Of a DNA stretch of 64,000 nucleotides, positions 11,123 to 25,800 are shown piece by piece (position 1 is the stretch's first letter; every line of letters starts with the position of its first letter). Below the pieces are notes generated by a model that searched no databases, was not told the DNA's origin, and saw nothing but the letters and a program-made list of their open reading frames with translations. The stretch comes from Euonymus europaeus (Eukaryota; Streptophyta; Magnoliopsida; Celastrales; Celastraceae). Location of the stretch: NCBI GenBank assembly GCA_963580455.1, contig OY756967.1, positions 11,306,501 through 11,370,500 of the forward strand, given 5' to 3'. Position numbers and translations under genes: made by a program.

Positions 11123-14100
11123 AGAGAGAGTTGAGCAACTTCGGACAATCAATGTTGTTCGGTGTACACTTTTTATTGTTCTTTTATGTTAAATTTTACG
11201 AAAATGAGCTTGCACGATTATTTCGATGCCAAAACACCAACTTTCTATGACAAATGGACAAAACCGTTAAAAGCTCCTCCATAGAGAGAGTTGAGCAACT
11301 TCGGACTATCAAATTTGCTCGGTGTACACTTTATATTGTTCTACTAAGTCAAATTTTACGAGTATAAGCTTCCAAGATTATTTCGATGCCAAAACACCAA
11401 CTTTCTATGACAAATGGACAAAACCGTTAAAAGCTCCTCCATAGAGAGAGTTGAGCAACTTCGGACTATCAAAGTTGCTCGGTGTACACTTTTTATTGTT
11501 CTTCTATGTTAAATTTTAAGAAAATGAGCTTCCAGAATTATTTCGATGCCAAAACACCAACTTTCTATGACAAATGGAAAAAACCGTTAAAAGCACTTCC
11601 ATAGAGAGAGTTTAGCAACTTCGGACTATCAAAGTTGCTCGGTGTACACTTTATATTGTTCTACTAAGTCAAATTTTACGAGTATAAGCTTCCAAGATTA
11701 TTTCGATGCCAAAACATTAACTTTCTATGACAAATGGACAAAATTGTTAAAAGCACCTCCATAGAAAGAGTTGAGCATCTTCGGACAATCAAAGTTGCTC
11801 GGTGTACACTTTTTATTGTTCTTTTATGTTAAATTTTACGAAAATGAGCTTCCAGGATTATTTCGATGCCAAAACACCAACTTTCTATGACAAATGGACA
11901 AAACCGTTAAAAGCTCCTCCATAGAAAGAGTTGAGCATCTTCGGACAATCAAAGTTGCTCGGTGTACACTTTATATTGTTCTACTAAGTCAAATTTTATG
12001 AGTATAAGCTTGCACGATTATTTCGATGCCAAAACACCAACTTTCTATGACAAATGGACAAAACCGTTAAAATCACCTCCATAGCGAGAGTTGAGCAACT
12101 TCGGACAATCAAAGTTGCTCGGTGTTCAATTTATATTGTTCTACTAAGTCAAATTTTACGAGTATAAGCTTTCAAGATTATTTCGATGCCAAAACATTAA
12201 CTTTCTATGACAAATGGACAAAATTGTTAAAAGCACCTCCATAGAAAGAGTTGAGCATCTTCGGACAATCAAAGTTGCTCGGTGTACACTTTTTATTGTT
12301 CTTTTATGTTAAATTTTACGAAAATGAGCTTCCAGGATTATTTCGATGCCAAAACACCAACTTTCTATGACAAATGGACAAAACCGTTAAAAGCTCCTCC
12401 ATAGAGAGAGTTGAGCAACTTCGGACTATCGAAGTTGCTCGGGATACACTTTTTATTGTTCTTCTATGTTAAATTTTAAGAAAATGAGCTTCCAGGATTA
12501 TTTCGATGCCAAAACACCAACTTTCTATGACAAATGGACAAAACCGTTAAAAGCTCCTCCATAGCGAGAGTTGAGCAACTTCGGACAATCAAAGTTGCTC
12601 GGTGTACAATTTATATTGTTCTACTAAGTCAAATTTTACGAGTATAAGCTTTCAAGATTATTTCGATGCCAAAACATTAACTTTCTATGACAAATGGACA
12701 AAACCGTTAAAATCTCCTCAATAGAAAGAGTTGAGCATCTTCGGACAATCAAAGTTGCTCGGTGTACACTTTTTATTGTTCTTCTATGTTAAATTTTACG
12801 AAAATGAGCTTCCAGGATTATTTCGATGCCAAAACAGCAACTTTCTATGACAAATGGACAAAACCGTTAAAAGCTCCTCCATAGCGAGAGTTGAGCAACT
12901 TCGGACAATCAAAGTTGCTCGGTGTACAATTTATATTGTTCTACTAAGTCAAATTTTACGAGTATAAGCTTTCAAGATTATTTCGATGCCAAAACATTAA
13001 CTTTCTATGACAAATGGACAAAACCGTTAAAATCTCCTCAATAGAAAGAGTTGAGCATCTTCGGACAATCAAAGTTGCTCGGTGTACACTTTTTATTGTT
13101 CTTCTATGTTAAATTTTACGAAAATGAGCTTCCGGGGCTATTTCGATGCCAAAACACCAACTTTCTATGACAAATGGACAAAACCGTTAAAAGCTCATCC
13201 ATAGAGAGAGTTGAGCAACTTCGGACAATCAATATTGCTCGGTGTACACTTTTTATTGTTCTTTTATGTTAAATTTTACGAAAATGAGCTTGCACGATTA
13301 TATCGATGCCAAAACACCAACTTTCTATGACAAATAGACAAAACCGTTAAAAACACCTCCATAGAGAGAGTTGAGCATCTTCGGACAATCAAAGTTGCTC
13401 GGTGTACACTTTTTATTGTTCTTTTATGTTAAATTTTACGAAAATGAGCTTCCGGGGTTATTTCGATGCCAAAACACCAACTTTCTATGACAAATGGACA
13501 AAACCGTTAAAAGCTCCTCCATAGAGAGAGTTGAGCAACTTCAGACTATCAAAGTTGCTCGGTGTACACTTTTTATTGTTCTTCTATGTTAAATTTTACG
13601 AAAATGAGCTTCCGGGATTATTTCGATGCCAAAACACCAACTTTGTATGACAAATGGACAAAACCGTTAAAAGCTCCTCCATAGAGAGAGTTGAGCAACT
13701 TCGGACTATCGAAGTTGCTCGGTATACACTTTTTATTGTTCTTCTATGTTAAATTTTAAGAAAATGAGCTTCCAGGATTATTTCGATGCCAAAACACCAA
13801 CTTTCTATGACAAATGGACAAAACCGTTAAAAGCTCCTCCATAGCGAGAGTTGAGCAACTTCGGACAATCAAAGTTGCTCGGTGTACAATTTATATTGTT
13901 CTACTAAGTCAAATTTTACGAGTATAAGCTTTCAAGATTATTTCGATGCCAAAACATTAACTTTCTATGACAAATGGAGAAAACCGTTAAAATCTCCTCA
14001 ATAGAAAGAGTTGAGCATCTTCGGACAATCAAAGTTGCTCGGTGTACACTTTTTATTGTTCTTCTATGTTAAATTTTACGAAAATGAGCTTCCAGGATTA

Positions 14101-15038
14101 TTTCGATGCCAAAACAGCAACTTTCTATGACAAATGGACAAAACCGTTAAAAGCTCCTCCATAGCGAGAGTTGAGCAACTTCGGACAATCAAAGTTGCTC
14201 GGTGTACAATTTATATTGTTCTACTAAGTCAAATTTTACGAGTATAAGCTTTCAAGATTATTTCGATGCCAAAACATTAACTTTCTATGACAAATGGACA
14301 AAACCGTTAAAATCTCCTCAATAGAAAGAGTTGAGCATCTTCGGACAATCAAAGTTGCTCGGTGTACACTTTTTATTGTTCTTCTATGTTAAATTTTACG
14401 AAAATGAGCTTCCGGGGTTATTTCGATGCCAAAACACCAACTTTCTATGACAAATGGACAAAACCGTTAAAAGCTCATCCATAGAGAGAGTTGAGCAACT
14501 TCGGACAATCAATATTGCTCGGTGTACACTTTTTATTGTTCTTTTATGTTAAATTTTACGAAAATGAGCTTGCACGATTATATCGATGCCAAAACACCAA
14601 CTTTCTATGACAAATAGACAAAACCGTTAAAAACACCTCCATAGAGAGAGTTGAGCATCTTCGGACAATCAAAGTTGCTCGGTGTACACTTTTTATTGTT
14701 CTTTTATGTTAAATTTTACGAAAATGAGCTTCCGGGGTTATTTCGATGCCAAAACACCAACTTTCTATGACAAATGGACAAAACCGTTAAAAGCTCCTCC
14801 ATAGAGAGAGTTGAGCAACTTCAGACTATCAAAGTTGCTCGGTGTACACTTTTTATTGTTCTTCTATGTTAAATTTTACGAAAATGAGCTTCCGGGATTA
14901 TTTCGATGCCAAAACACCAACTTTGTATGACAAATGGACAAAACCGTTAAAAGCTCCTCCATAGAGAGAGTTGAGCAACTTCGGACTATCGAAGTTGCTC
15001 GGTGTACACTTTTTATTATTCTTCTATGTTAAATTTTA
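11123..15038 (+). repeat. Core block, copy B, with two full 8-monomer units
   Basis: Bases 11,123-14,571 match copy A with very few differences. The two higher-order units are 12,479-13,758 and 13,759-15,038. Both retain m6 with its ClaI word (13,301 and 14,581), unlike copies A, C, D and E, where the second unit has lost it. The left boundary, where acagagagag of copy A becomes atagagagag, is preceded by a monomer with the rare aaaatgaact and gatgctaaaacaccat words, shared with the start of copy D at 22,803. Confidence 0.86.
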
Positions 15039-15055
15039 TGAAAATGAGCTTCCAG

Positions 15056-17737
15056 GATTATTTCGATGCCAAAACACCAACTTTCTATGACAAATGGAAA
15101 AAACCGTTAAAAGCACCTCCATAGCGAGAGTTGAGCAACTTCGGACAATCAAAGTTGCTCGGTGTACAATTTATATTGTTCTACTAAGTCAAATTTTACG
15201 AGTATAAGCTTCCAAGATTATTTCGATGCCAAAACATTAACTTTCTATGACAAATGGACAAAACCGTTAAAAGCAGCTCCATAGAAAGAGTTGAGCATCT
15301 TCGGACTATCAAAGTTGCTCGGTGTACACTTTTTATTGTTCTTCTATGTTAAATTTTACGAAAATGAGCATCCGGGGTTATTTCGATGCCAAAACACCAA
15401 CTTTCTATGACAAATGGACAAAACCGTTAAAAGCTCCTCCATAGAGAGAGTTGAGCAACTTCGGACAATCAAAGTTGCTCGGTGTACACTTTATATTCTT
15501 CTACTATGTTAAATTTTACGAAAATGAGCATCCGGGGTTATTTCGATGCCAAAACACCAACTTTCTATGACAAATGGACAAAACCGTTAAAAGCTCCTCC
15601 ATAGAGAGAGTTGAGCAACTTCGGACTATCGAAGTTGCTCGGTGTAGACTTTTTATTGTTCTTTTCTGTTAAATTTTACGAAAATGAGCTTGCACGATTA
15701 TTTCGATGCCAAAACACCAACTTTCTATGACAAATGGACAAAACCGTTAAAAGCTCTTCCATAGAGAGAGTTTAGCAACTTCGGACTATCAAAGTTGCTC
15801 GGTGTACACTTTATATTGTTCTACTAAGTCAAATTTTACGAGTATAAGCTTCCAAGATTATTTCGATGCCAAAACATTAACTTTCTATGACAAATGGACA
15901 AAATTGTTAAAAGCACCTCCATAGAAAGAGTTGAGCATCTTCGGACAATCAAAGTTGCTCGGTGTACACTTTTTATTGTTCTTTTATGTTAAATTTTACG
16001 AAAATGAACTTCCAGGATTATTTCGATGCTAAAACACCATCTTTCTATGACAAATGGACAAAACCGTTAAAAGCTCCTCCATAGAGAGAGTTGAGCAACT
16101 TCGGACTATCGAAGTTGCTCGGTGTACACTTTTTATTGTTCTTCTATGTTAAATTTTACGAAAATGAGCATCCGGGGTTATTTCGATGCCAAAACACCAA
16201 CTTTCTATGACAAATGGACAAAACCGTTAAAAGCTCCTCCATAGAGAGAGTTGAGCAACTTCGGACTATCGAAGTTGCTCGGTGTAGACTTTTTATTGTT
16301 CTTTTCTGTTAAATTTTACGAAAATGAGCTTGCACGATTATTTCGATGCCAAAACACCAACTTTCTATGACAAATGGACAAAACCGTTAAAAGCTCTTCC
16401 ATAGAGAGAGTTTAGCAACTTCGGACTATCAAAGTTGCTCGGTGTACACTTTATATTGTTCTACTAAGTCAAATTTTACGAGTATAAGCTTCCAAGATTA
16501 TTTCGATGCCAAAACATTAACTTTCTATGACAAATGGACAAAATTGTTAAAAGCACCTCCATAGAAAGAGTTGAGCATCTTCGGACAATCAAAGTTGCTC
16601 GGTGTACACTTTTTATTGTTCTTTTATGTTAAATTTTACGAAAATGAACTTCCAGGATTATTTCGATGCTAAAACACCATCTTTCTATGACAAATGGACA
16701 AAACCGTTAAAAGCTCCTCCATAGAGAGAGTTGAGCAACTTCGGACTATCGAAGTTGCTCGGTGTACACTTTTTATTGTTCTTCTATGTTAAATTTTAAG
16801 AAAATGAGCTTCCAGGATTATTTCGATGCCAAAACACCAACTTTCTATGACAAATGGACAAAACCGCTAAAAGCTCCTCCATAGCGAGAGTTGAGAAACT
16901 TCGGACAATCAAAGTTGCTCGGTGTACAATTTATATTGTTCTACTAAGTCAAATTTTACGAGTATAAGCTTTCAAGATTATTTCGATGCCAAAACATTAA
17001 CTTTCTATGACAAATGGACAAAACCGTTAAAATCTCCTCCATAGAAAGAGTTGAGCATCTTCGGACAATCAAAGTTGCTCGGTGTACACTTTTTATTGTT
17101 CTTCTATGTTAAATTTTACGAAAATGAGCTTACGGGGTTATTTCGATGCCAAAACACCAACTTTCTATGACAAATGGACAAAACCGTTAAAAGCTCCTCC
17201 ATAGAGAGAGTTGAGCAACTTCGGACTATCGAAATTGCTCGGTGTACACTTTTTATTATTCTTCTACGTTAAATTTTATGAAAATGAGCTTCCAGGATTA
17301 TTTCGATGCCAAAACACCAACTTTCTATGACAAATGGACAAAACCGTTAAAAACACCTCCATAGCGAGAGTTGAGCAACTTCGGACAATCAAAGTTGCTC
17401 GGTGTACAATTTATATTGTTCTACTAAGTCAAATTTTACGAGTATAAGTTTCCAAGATTATTTCGATGCCAAAACATTAACTTTCTATGACAAATGGACA
17501 AAACTGTTAAAAGCAGCTCCATAGAAAGAGTTGAGCATCTTCGGACAATCAAAGTTGCTCGGTGTACACTTTTTATTGTTCTTTTATGTTAAATTTTACG
17601 AAAATGAGCTTCCAGGATTATTTCGATGCCAAAACACCAACTTTCTATGACAAATGGAAAAAACCGTTAGTAGCTCCTCCATAGAGAGAGTTGAGCAACT
17701 TCGGACTATCGAAGTTGCTCGGTGTACACTTTTTATT
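15056..17737 (+). repeat. Linker tract between copies B and C
   Basis: Bases 15,056-17,737 match 26,736-29,417 at an offset of 11,680 (73 monomers). Shared private words include aaaatgagcatccggggtta (15,361), ctttatattcttctac (15,491), ggtgtagact and cttttctgtt (15,641 and 15,661), aaaatgaact with gatgctaaaacaccat (16,001-16,040), aaaccgctaa with gagaaacttcgg (16,861 and 16,892), and aaaccgttagtagc (17,661). One difference noticed is cg against tg at the base following aaatttta near 15,680. Within the tract, a sub-block near 15,500-16,080 recurs near 16,140-16,720 at an offset of 640 bases (4 monomers). Confidence 0.85.
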
Positions 17738-20700
17738 GTTCTTTTATGTTAAATTTTACGAAAATGAGCTTCCAGGATTATTTCGATGCCAAAACACCAA
17801 CTTTCTATGACAAATGGAAAAAACCGTTAGAAGCTCCTCCATAGAGAGAGTTGAGCAACTTCGGACTATCGAAGTTGCTCGGTGTACACTTTTTATTGTT
17901 CTTTTATGTTAAATTTTACGAAAATGAGCTTCCAGGATTATTTCGATGCCAAAACACCAACTTTCAATGACAAATAGACAAAACCGTTAAAAACACCTCC
18001 ACAGAGAGAGTTGAGCAACTTCGGACAATCAATGTTGTTCGGTGTACACTTTTTATTGTTCTTTTATGTTAAATTTTACGAAAATGAGCTTGCACGATTA
18101 TTTCGATGCCAAAACACCAACTTTCTATGACAAATGGACAAAACCGTTAAAAGCTCCTCCATAGAGAGAGTTGAGCAACTTCGGACTATCAAATTTGCTC
18201 GGTGTACACTTTATATTGTTCTACTAAGTCAAATTTTACGAGTATAAGCTTCCAAGATTATTTCGATGCCAAAACACCAACTTTCTATGACAAATGGACA
18301 AAACCGTTAAAAGCTCCTCCATAGAGAGAGTTGAGCAACTTCGGACTATCAAAGTTGCTCGGTGTACACTTTTTATTGTTCTTCTATGTTAAATTTTAAG
18401 AAAATGAGCTTCCAGAATTATTTCGATGCCAAAACACCAACTTTCTATGACAAATGGAAAAAACCGTTAAAAGCACTTCCATAGAGAGAGTTTAGCAACT
18501 TCGGACTATCAAAGTTGCTCGGTGTACACTTTATATTGTTCTACTAAGTCAAATTTTACGAGTATAAGCTTCCAAGATTATTTCGATGCCAAAACATTAA
18601 CTTTCTATGACAAATGGACAAAATTGTTAAAAGCACCTCCATAGAAAGAGTTGAGCATCTTCGGACAATCAAAGTTGCTCGGTGTACACTTTTTATTGTT
18701 CTTTTATGTTAAATTTTACGAAAATGAGCTTCCAGGATTATTTCGATGCCAAAACACCAACTTTCTATGACAAATGGACAAAACCGTTAAAAGCTCCTCC
18801 ATAGAAAGAGTTGAGCATCTTCGGACAATCAAAGTTGCTCGGTGTACACTTTATATTGTTCTACTAAGTCAAATTTTATGAGTATAAGCTTGCACGATTA
18901 TTTCGATGCCAAAACACCAACTTTCTATGACAAATGGACAAAACCGTTAAAATCACCTCCATAGCGAGAGTTGAGCAACTTCGGACAATCAAAGTTGCTC
19001 GGTGTTCAATTTATATTGTTCTACTAAGTCAAATTTTACGAGTATAAGCTTTCAAGATTATTTCGATGCCAAAACATTAACTTTCTATGACAAATGGACA
19101 AAATTGTTAAAAGCACCTCCATAGAAAGAGTTGAGCATCTTCGGACAATCAAAGTTGCTCGGTGTACACTTTTTATTGTTCTTTTATGTTAAATTTTACG
19201 AAAATGAGCTTCCAGGATTATTTCGATGCCAAAACACCAACTTTCTATGACAAATGGACAAAACCGTTAAAAGCTCCTCCATAGAGAGAGTTGAGCAACT
19301 TCGGACTATCGAAGTTGCTCGGGATACACTTTTTATTGTTCTTCTATGTTAAATTTTAAGAAAATGAGCTTCCAGGATTATTTCGATGCCAAAACACCAA
19401 CTTTCTATGACAAATGGACAAAACCGTTAAAAGCTCCTCCATAGCGAGAGTTGAGCAACTTCGGACAATCAAAGTTGCTCGGTGTACAATTTATATTGTT
19501 CTACTAAGTCAAATTTTACGAGTATAAGCTTTCAAGATTATTTCGATGCCAAAACATTAACTTTCTATGACAAATGGACAAAACCGTTAAAATCTCCTCA
19601 ATAGAAAGAGTTGAGCATCTTCGGACAATCAAAGTTGCTCGGTGTACACTTTTTATTGTTCTTCTATGTTAAATTTTACGAAAATGAGCTTCCAGGATTA
19701 TTTCGATGCCAAAACAGCAACTTTCTATGACAAATGGACAAAACCGTTAAAAGCTCCTCCATAGCGAGAGTTGAGCAACTTCGGACAATCAAAGTTGCTC
19801 GGTGTACAATTTATATTGTTCTACTAAGTCAAATTTTACGAGTATAAGCTTTCAAGATTATTTCGATGCCAAAACATTAACTTTCTATGACAAATGGACA
19901 AAACCGTTAAAATCTCCTCAATAGAAAGAGTTGAGCATCTTCGGACAATCAAAGTTGCTCGGTGTACACTTTTTATTGTTCTTCTATGTTAAATTTTACG
20001 AAAATGAGCTTCCGGGGCTATTTCGATGCCAAAACACCAACTTTCTATGACAAATGGACAAAACCGTTAAAAGCTCATCCATAGAGAGAGTTGAGCAACT
20101 TCGGACAATCAATATTGCTCGGTGTACACTTTTTATTGTTCTTTTATGTTAAATTTTACGAAAATGAGCTTGCACGATTATATCGATGCCAAAACACCAA
20201 CTTTCTATGACAAATAGACAAAACCGTTAAAAACACCTCCATAGAGAGAGTTGAGCATCTTCGGACAATCAAAGTTGCTCGGTGTACACTTTTTATTGTT
20301 CTTTTATGTTAAATTTTACGAAAATGAGCTTCCGGGGTTATTTCGATGCCAAAACACCAACTTTCTATGACAAATGGACAAAACCGTTAAAAGCTCCTCC
20401 ATAGAGAGAGTTGAGCAACTTCAGACTATCAAAGTTGCTCGGTGTACACTTTTTATTGTTCTTCTATGTTAAATTTTACGAAAATGAGCTTCCGGGATTA
20501 TTTCGATGCCAAAACACCAACTTTGTATGACAAATGGACAAAACCGTTAAAAGCTCCTCCATAGAGAGAGTTGAGCAACTTCGGACTATCGAAGTTGCTC
20601 GGTATACACTTTTTATTGTTCTTCTATGTTAAATTTTAAGAAAATGAGCTTCCAGGATTATTTCGATGCCAAAACACCAACTTTCTATGACAAATGGACA

Positions 20701-21931
20701 AAACCGTTAAAAGCTCCTCCATAGCGAGAGTTGAGCAACTTCGGACAATCAAAGTTGCTCGGTGTACAATTTATATTGTTCTACTAAGTCAAATTTTACG
20801 AGTATAAGCTTTCAAGATTATTTCGATGCCAAAACATTAACTTTCTATGACAAATGGAGAAAACCGTTAAAATCTCCTCAATAGAAAGAGTTGAGCATCT
20901 TCGGACAATCAAAGTTGCTCGGTGTACACTTTTTATTGTTCTTCTATGTTAAATTTTACGAAAATGAGCTTCCAGGATTATTTCGATGCCAAAACAGCAA
21001 CTTTCTATGACAAATGGACAAAACCGTTAAAAGCTCCTCCATAGCGAGAGTTGAGCAACTTCGGAAAATCAAAGTTGCTCGGTGTACAATTTATATTGTT
21101 CTACTAAGTCAAATTTTACGAGTATAAGCTTTCAAGATTATTTCGATGCCAAAACATTAACTTTCTATGACAAATGGACAAAACCGTTAAAATCTCCTCA
21201 ATAGAAAGAGTTGAGCATCTTCGGACAATCAAAGTTGCTCGGTGTACACTTTTTATTGTTCTTCTATGTTAAATTTTACGAAAATGAGCTTCCGGGGTTA
21301 TTTCGATGCCAAAACACCAACTTTCTATGACAAATGGACAAAACCGTTAAAAGCTCATCCATAGAGAGAGTTGAGCAACTTCGGACAATCAATATTGCTC
21401 GGTGTACACTTTTTATTGTTCTTTTATGTTAAATTTTACGAAAATGAGCTTCCGGGGTTATTTCGATGCCAAAACACCAACTTTCTATGGCAAATGGACA
21501 AAACCGTTAAAAGCTCCTCCATAGAGAGAGTTGAGCAACTTCAGACTATCAAAGTTGCTCGGTGTACACTTTTTATTGTTCTTCTATGTTAAATTTTACG
21601 AAAATGAGCTTCCGGGATTATTTCGATGCCAAAACACCAACTTTGTATGACAAATGGACAAAACCGTTAAAAGCTCCTCCATAGAGAGAGTTGAGCAACT
21701 TCGGACTATCGAAGTTGCTCGGTGTACACTTTTTATTATTCTTCTATGTTAAATTTTATGAAAATGAGCTTCCAGGATTATTTCGATGCCAAAACACCAA
21801 CTTTCTATGACAAATGGAAAAAACCGTTAAAAGCACCTCCATAGCGAGAGTTGAGCAACTTCGGACAATCAAAGTTGCTCGGTGTACAATTTATATTGTT
21901 CTACTAAGTCAAATTTTACGAGTATAAGCTT
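17712..21931 (+). repeat. Core block, copy C
   Basis: This copy matches copy A over 17,712-21,726 (offset 11,040) and copy D over 18,003-21,931 to 22,803-26,731 (offset 4,800, 30 monomers). It carries gggatacact at 19,321 and the ClaI word at 20,181. The higher-order units are 19,359-20,638 (8 monomers) and 20,639-21,758 (7 monomers). A private tcggaaaatc is seen at 21,061. The match with copy D ends where copy D carries one additional monomer (about 26,720-26,879). Confidence 0.88.
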
Positions 21932-22802
21932 CCAAGATTATTTCGATGCCAAAACATTAACTTTCTATGACAAATGGACAAAACCGTTAAAAGCAGCTCC
22001 ATAGAAAGAGTTGAGCATCTTCGGACTATCAAAGTTGCTCGGTGTACACTTTTTATTGTTCTTCTATGTTAAATTTTACGAAAATGAGCATCCGGGGTTA
22101 TTTCGATGCCAAAACACCAACTTTCTATGACAAATGGACAAAACCGTTAAAAGCTCCTCCATAGAGAGAGTTGAGCAACTTCGGACAATCAAAGTTGCTC
22201 GGTGTACACTTTATATTCTTCTACTATGTTAAATTTTACGAAAATGAGCATCCGGGGTTATTTCGATGCCAAAACACCAACTTTCTATGACAAATGGACA
22301 AAACCGTTAAAAGCTCCTCCATAGAGAGAGTTGAGCAACTTCGGACTATCGAAGTTGCTCGGTGTAGACTTTTTATTGTTCTTTTCTGTTAAATTTTACG
22401 AAAATGAGCTTGCACGATTATTTCGATGCCAAAACACCAACTTTCTATGACAAATGGACAAAACCGTTAAAAGCTCTTCCATAGAGAGAGTTTAGCAACT
22501 TCGGACTATCAAAGTTGCTCGGTGTACACTTTATATTGTTCTACTAAGTCAAATTTTACGAGTATAAGCTTCCAAGATTATTTCGATGCCAAAACATTAA
22601 CTTTCTATGACAAATGGACAAAATTGTTAAAAGCACCTCCATAGAAAGAGTTGAGCATCTTCGGACAATCAAAGTTGCTCGGTGTACACTTTTTATTGTT
22701 CTTTTATGTTAAATTTTACGAAAATGAACTTCCAGGATTATTTCGATGCTAAAACACCATCTTTCTATGACAAATGGACAAAACCGTTAAAAGCTCCTCC
22801 AT

Positions 22803-25800
22803 AGAGAGAGTTGAGCAACTTCGGACAATCAATGTTGTTCGGTGTACACTTTTTATTGTTCTTTTATGTTAAATTTTACGAAAATGAGCTTGCACGATTA
22901 TTTCGATGCCAAAACACCAACTTTCTATGACAAATGGACAAAACCGTTAAAAGCTCCTCCATAGAGAGAGTTGAGCAACTTCGGACTATCAAATTTGCTC
23001 GGTGTACACTTTATATTGTTCTACTAAGTCAAATTTTACGAGTATAAGCTTCCAAGATTATTTCGATGCCAAAACACCAACTTTCTATGACAAATGGACA
23101 AAACCGTTAAAAGCTCCTCCATAGAGAGAGTTGAGCAACTTCGGACTATCAAAGTTGCTCGGTGTACACTTTTTATTGTTCTTCTATGTTAAATTTTAAG
23201 AAAATGAGCTTCCAGAATTATTTCGATGCCAAAACACCAACTTTCTATGACAAATGGAAAAAACCGTTAAAAGCACTTCCATAGAGAGAGTTTAGCAACT
23301 TCGGACTATCAAAGTTGCTCGGTGTACACTTTATATTGTTCTACTAAGTCAAATTTTACGAGTATAAGCTTCCAAGATTATTTCGATGCCAAAACATTAA
23401 CTTTCTATGACAAATGGACAAAATTGTTAAAAGCACCTCCATAGAAAGAGTTGAGCATCTTCGGACAATCAAAGTTGCTCGGTGTACACTTTTTATTGTT
23501 CTTTTATGTTAAATTTTACGAAAATGAGCTTCCAGGATTATTTCGATGCCAAAACACCAACTTTCTATGACAAATGGACAAAACCGTTAAAAGCTCCTCC
23601 ATAGAAAGAGTTGAGCATCTTCGGACAATCAAAGTTGCTCGGTGTACACTTTATATTGTTCTACTAAGTCAAATTTTATGAGTATAAGCTTGCACGATTA
23701 TTTCGATGCCAAAACACCAACTTTCTATGACAAATGGACAAAACCGTTAAAATCACCTCCATAGCGAGAGTTGAGCAACTTCGGACAATCAAAGTTGCTC
23801 GGTGTTCAATTTATATTGTTCTACTAAGTCAAATTTTACGAGTATAAGCTTTCAAGATTATTTCGATGCCAAAACATTAACTTTCTATGACAAATGGACA
23901 AAATTGTTAAAAGCACCTCCATAGAAAGAGTTGAGCATCTTCGGACAATCAAAGTTGCTCGGTGTACACTTTTTATTGTTCTTTTATGTTAAATTTTACG
24001 AAAATGAGCTTCCAGGATTATTTCGATGCCAAAACACCAACTTTCTATGACAAATGGACAAAACCGTTAAAAGCTCCTCCATAGAGAGAGTTGAGCAACT
24101 TCGGACTATCGAAGTTGCTCGGGATACACTTTTTATTGTTCTTCTATGTTAAATTTTAAGAAAATGAGCTTCCAGGATTATTTCGATGCCAAAACACCAA
24201 CTTTCTATGACAAATGGACAAAACCGTTAAAAGCTCCTCCATAGCGAGAGTTGAGCAACTTCGGACAATCAAAGTTGCTCGGTGTACAATTTATATTGTT
24301 CTACTAAGTCAAATTTTACGAGTATAAGCTTTCAAGATTATTTCGATGCCAAAACATTAACTTTCTATGACAAATGGACAAAACCGTTAAAATCTCCTCA
24401 ATAGAAAGAGTTGAGCATCTTCGGACAATCAAAGTTGCTCGGTGTACACTTTTTATTGTTCTTCTATGTTAAATTTTACGAAAATGAGCTTCCAGGATTA
24501 TTTCGATGCCAAAACAGCAACTTTCTATGACAAATGGACAAAACCGTTAAAAGCTCCTCCATAGCGAGAGTTGAGCAACTTCGGACAATCAAAGTTGCTC
24601 GGTGTACAATTTATATTGTTCTACTAAGTCAAATTTTACGAGTATAAGCTTTCAAGATTATTTCGATGCCAAAACATTAACTTTCTATGACAAATGGACA
24701 AAACCGTTAAAATCTCCTCAATAGAAAGAGTTGAGCATCTTCGGACAATCAAAGTTGCTCGGTGTACACTTTTTATTGTTCTTCTATGTTAAATTTTACG
24801 AAAATGAGCTTCCGGGGCTATTTCGATGCCAAAACACCAACTTTCTATGACAAATGGACAAAACCGTTAAAAGCTCATCCATAGAGAGAGTTGAGCAACT
24901 TCGGACAATCAATATTGCTCGGTGTACACTTTTTATTGTTCTTTTATGTTAAATTTTACGAAAATGAGCTTGCACGATTATATCGATGCCAAAACACCAA
25001 CTTTCTATGACAAATAGACAAAACCGTTAAAAACACCTCCATAGAGAGAGTTGAGCATCTTCGGACAATCAAAGTTGCTCGGTGTACACTTTTTATTGTT
25101 CTTTTATGTTAAATTTTACGAAAATGAGCTTCCGGGGTTATTTCGATGCCAAAACACCAACTTTCTATGACAAATGGACAAAACCGTTAAAAGCTCCTCC
25201 ATAGAGAGAGTTGAGCAACTTCAGACTATCAAAGTTGCTCGGTGTACACTTTTTATTGTTCTTCTATGTTAAATTTTACGAAAATGAGCTTCCGGGATTA
25301 TTTCGATGCCAAAACACCAACTTTGTATGACAAATGGACAAAACCGTTAAAAGCTCCTCCATAGAGAGAGTTGAGCAACTTCGGACTATCGAAGTTGCTC
25401 GGTATACACTTTTTATTGTTCTTCTATGTTAAATTTTAAGAAAATGAGCTTCCAGGATTATTTCGATTCCAAAACACCAACTTTCTATGACAAATGGACA
25501 AAACCGTTAAAAGCTCCTCCATAGCGAGAGTTGAGCAACTTCGGACAATCAAAGTTGCTCGGTGTACAATTTATATTGTTCTACTAAGTCAAATTTTACG
25601 AGTATAAGCTTTCAAGATTATTTCGATGCCAAAACATTAACTTTCTATGACAAATGGAGAAAACCGTTAAAATCTCCTCAATAGAAAGAGTTGAGCATCT
25701 TCGGACAATCAAAGTTGCTCGGTGTACACTTTTTATTGTTCTTCTATGTTAAATTTTACGAAAATGAGCTTCCAGGATTATTTCGATGCCAAAACAGCAA